Below, one piece after another: positions 8,613-9,560 of a DNA stretch of 9,560 nucleotides. The DNA lies in the NCBI GenBank assembly GCA_030424705.1, contig JAUHWJ010000032.1, positions 1 to 9,560 on the forward strand, in the 5' to 3' direction. Below the pieces are notes generated by a model, which saw nothing but the letters and a program-made list of their open reading frames with translations, was not told the origin of the DNA and did no database searches. The position numbers and the translations under genes are program-made. The stretch comes from Alphaproteobacteria bacterium. GTDB taxonomy: Bacteria > Pseudomonadota > Alphaproteobacteria > Rhodobacterales > Rhodobacteraceae. The first letter of the stretch is position 1. Each line of letters opens with the position of its first letter.

Positions 8613-9356
8613 TGGCTCCGCCCATAGGTCGCGATGCCCGATCCTTACGGCGCGCGCCGCGGCGCGGCCCGCCGCCCAGCCCGCCGGCGCCGCCGGGCCG
8701 AGCGCCGCCGCCCCGCCCTCCGCGAGCGCGGCGATGAGCGCATCGTCTCGCCCCGCCTCCAGAACCCAGTCGCTCGCCGCCTCCTCGACCCGATAGCCGC
8801 GGGCGCGAAGCGCGGCGGCGAGGGCGTCCGGCGCCGCGGGGCCGAGCGCGGAGCCGAAACCCTTGTCCCGACCCATGTCGGCGTGGAAGGCGACGAGCGC
8901 CTCGGCCTCGCCCGGCGGCGCGGGCTCCCACGTCTCCCGCCCGTCATAGGTCAGCGCCGCATAGAGCGGCAGGCGCGCGGCGGCCAGGAGGTCCGCAAAG
9001 CGGCCAATCCATTCCGCCGAAACGAGGTCGAAGAAGGCCGAGGCGGCGATCAGCCCCGGCCCGCCCTCGAAGGCCGCCTCGGGCCGCGCGGCGAGATCGG
9101 CCTCCACGGCCTCCAGGTCCGGCCCCGGCGGGATCGCGGAAAGGAGCGCTCGGTCATGGTCCAGGACCCGCCAGCGGGCGCGCGGCAGATGCGGGCCGAG
9201 CGCCCGGCGCGTCGCCCCCGCTCCGCCCCCGAGATCGGCCACGAGGAGCGGCTGGCCCGCCCCGAAGGCGACTGCGCGGGCGAGAAGGCCAGGCGCCCGC
9301 GCCCGGTCGTCTGCATCGGCGCGGAGCCGCAGCCAGTCCAGCGAAAAACCGCTCAT
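8607..9356 (-). CDS. class I SAM-dependent methyltransferase
   Basis: A 249-residue protein with a Rossmann-type methyltransferase N-terminal half. LLVADLGGGAGATRRALG (37-54) is motif I for SAM binding. VLDHD (64-68) fits the acidic end of strand two that contacts the SAM ribose. The D-L pair of LEAVEADLAA (81-90) and GLIAASAFFDLVSAEWI (101-117) fit motifs II-IV. A distinctive second half holds LTYDGRETWEPAPPGEAEALVAFHADMGRDKGFGSALGP (135-172), then an Ala/Arg-rich C-terminal region. No membrane segment or signal peptide is seen. The acceptor substrate cannot be deduced. The ATG overlaps the stop of the upstream glycosyltransferase gene as ATGA, so the two are translationally coupled and probably work in one pathway. 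The reading frame is strongly GC-biased in third positions like its neighbours, with no sign of recent transfer. Confidence 0.85.
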   Translation of the reverse strand: MSGFSLDWLRLRADADDRARAPGLLARAVAFGAGQPLLVADLGGGAGATRRALGPHLPRARWRVLDHDRALLSAIPPGPDLEAVEADLAARPEAAFEGGPGLIAASAFFDLVSAEWIGRFADLLAAARLPLYAALTYDGRETWEPAPPGEAEALVAFHADMGRDKGFGSALGPAAPDALAAALRARGYRVEEAASDWVLEAGRDDALIAALAEGGAAALGPAAPAGWAAGRAAARAVRIGHRDLWAEPV

Positions 9357-9560
9357 GCAGAGCTCTCTAGCGCCGCGCGCACGATCTCCCAGGTCGCCTC
9401 CCAGCCCGGCATGGCGAGCGCGGCGCGCCGCCCCGCCGACCCCGCCGTTCGCCGGGCGTCAGGGTCGCGCAGCAGGCCCTCGATCGCGGCTGAAAGCGCC
9501 GCGACATCGCCGATGGGCGCGATCCGCAGCGCTGCCTCCGGCGCCATCTCCCGCAGCGTC
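9353..9560 (-). CDS. glycosyltransferase, probably GT4-type (C-terminal 68 residues only)
   Basis: The minus-strand frame is open through the right edge, so the start and most of the protein lie outside the window. The visible tail begins TLREMAPEAALRIAPIGDVAALSAAIEGLL and ends WEATWEIVRAALESSA. The pattern of a 'gD-x-aaLa-aAi-x-xLL-x-D-p' helix, then 'R-x-x-aG-x-aGRraAla', then a 'W-x-a-T-x-x-i' final helix is typical of the C-terminal end of GT-B glycosyltransferases (family GT4 and relatives). No catalytic motif is visible, so this rests on the tail pattern alone. Its TGA overlaps the methyltransferase ATG, which links the two functionally. Another nucleotide-sugar GT-B family remains possible. 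Confidence 0.65.
   Translation of the reverse strand, partial: TLREMAPEAALRIAPIGDVAALSAAIEGLLRDPDARRTAGSAGRRAALAMPGWEATWEIVRAALESSA

Overview
The window is high-GC, densely packed bacterial chromosome. Short gaps, ATGA stop/start overlaps, an OpgC-family membrane protein, and an alaS / DUF1330 / class II amidotransferase order all point to an alphaproteobacterium, most likely of the Rhodobacterales or a near relative. That placement is an inference from gene content and composition; no rRNA or other taxonomic marker is present.

Layout. (1) Positions 1-3880, plus strand: alaS, which enters the window already in frame and lacks only about the first ten codons. It overlaps a small DUF1330 gene by four bases. 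After a 194-bp hairpin-rich gap comes a class II (Ntn-type) glutamine amidotransferase whose Cys2 is the nucleophile. (2) Positions 3883-5576, minus strand: a two-gene operon read from right to left, a YeeE/YedE (TsuA-type) sulfur-compound transporter followed 11 nt later by an exported DUF302 protein. It converges on the amidotransferase with a 2-nt gap. (3) Positions 5577-5747: a 171-bp divergent intergenic region, the most likely site of promoters for both flanking transcripts. (4) Positions 5748-8602, plus strand: an OpgC-family membrane acyltransferase, a stand-alone RibD C-terminal-type reductase and a cytochrome b561, spaced tightly enough to be co-transcribed. (5) Positions 8607-9560, minus strand: the C-terminal end of a probable GT4-type glycosyltransferase, overlapped by ATGA with a class I SAM-dependent methyltransferase. 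This pair converges on cytochrome b561 with a 4-nt gap.

How they may work together. AlaS charges tRNA-Ala and is housekeeping; the two genes behind it are hitch-hikers of uncertain role. The transporter/DUF302 pair probably handles reduced sulfur uptake. The right-hand part (free-standing RibD-like reductase, cytochrome b561, methyltransferase, glycosyltransferase) is the least explained. It could be the edge of a small-molecule pathway, for example a modified pterin or flavin, that continues beyond the right end.

No CRISPR array, insertion sequence, phage gene, tRNA or rRNA was seen. The non-coding features with clear sequence support are a perfect 10-bp inverted repeat at 2965-2989 carrying two GANTC sites, and a perfect 6-bp inverted repeat at 8597-8612 that holds both stop codons of a convergent pair. 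Most of the window is ordinary, and I do not see a clear new defence or mobile system in it.
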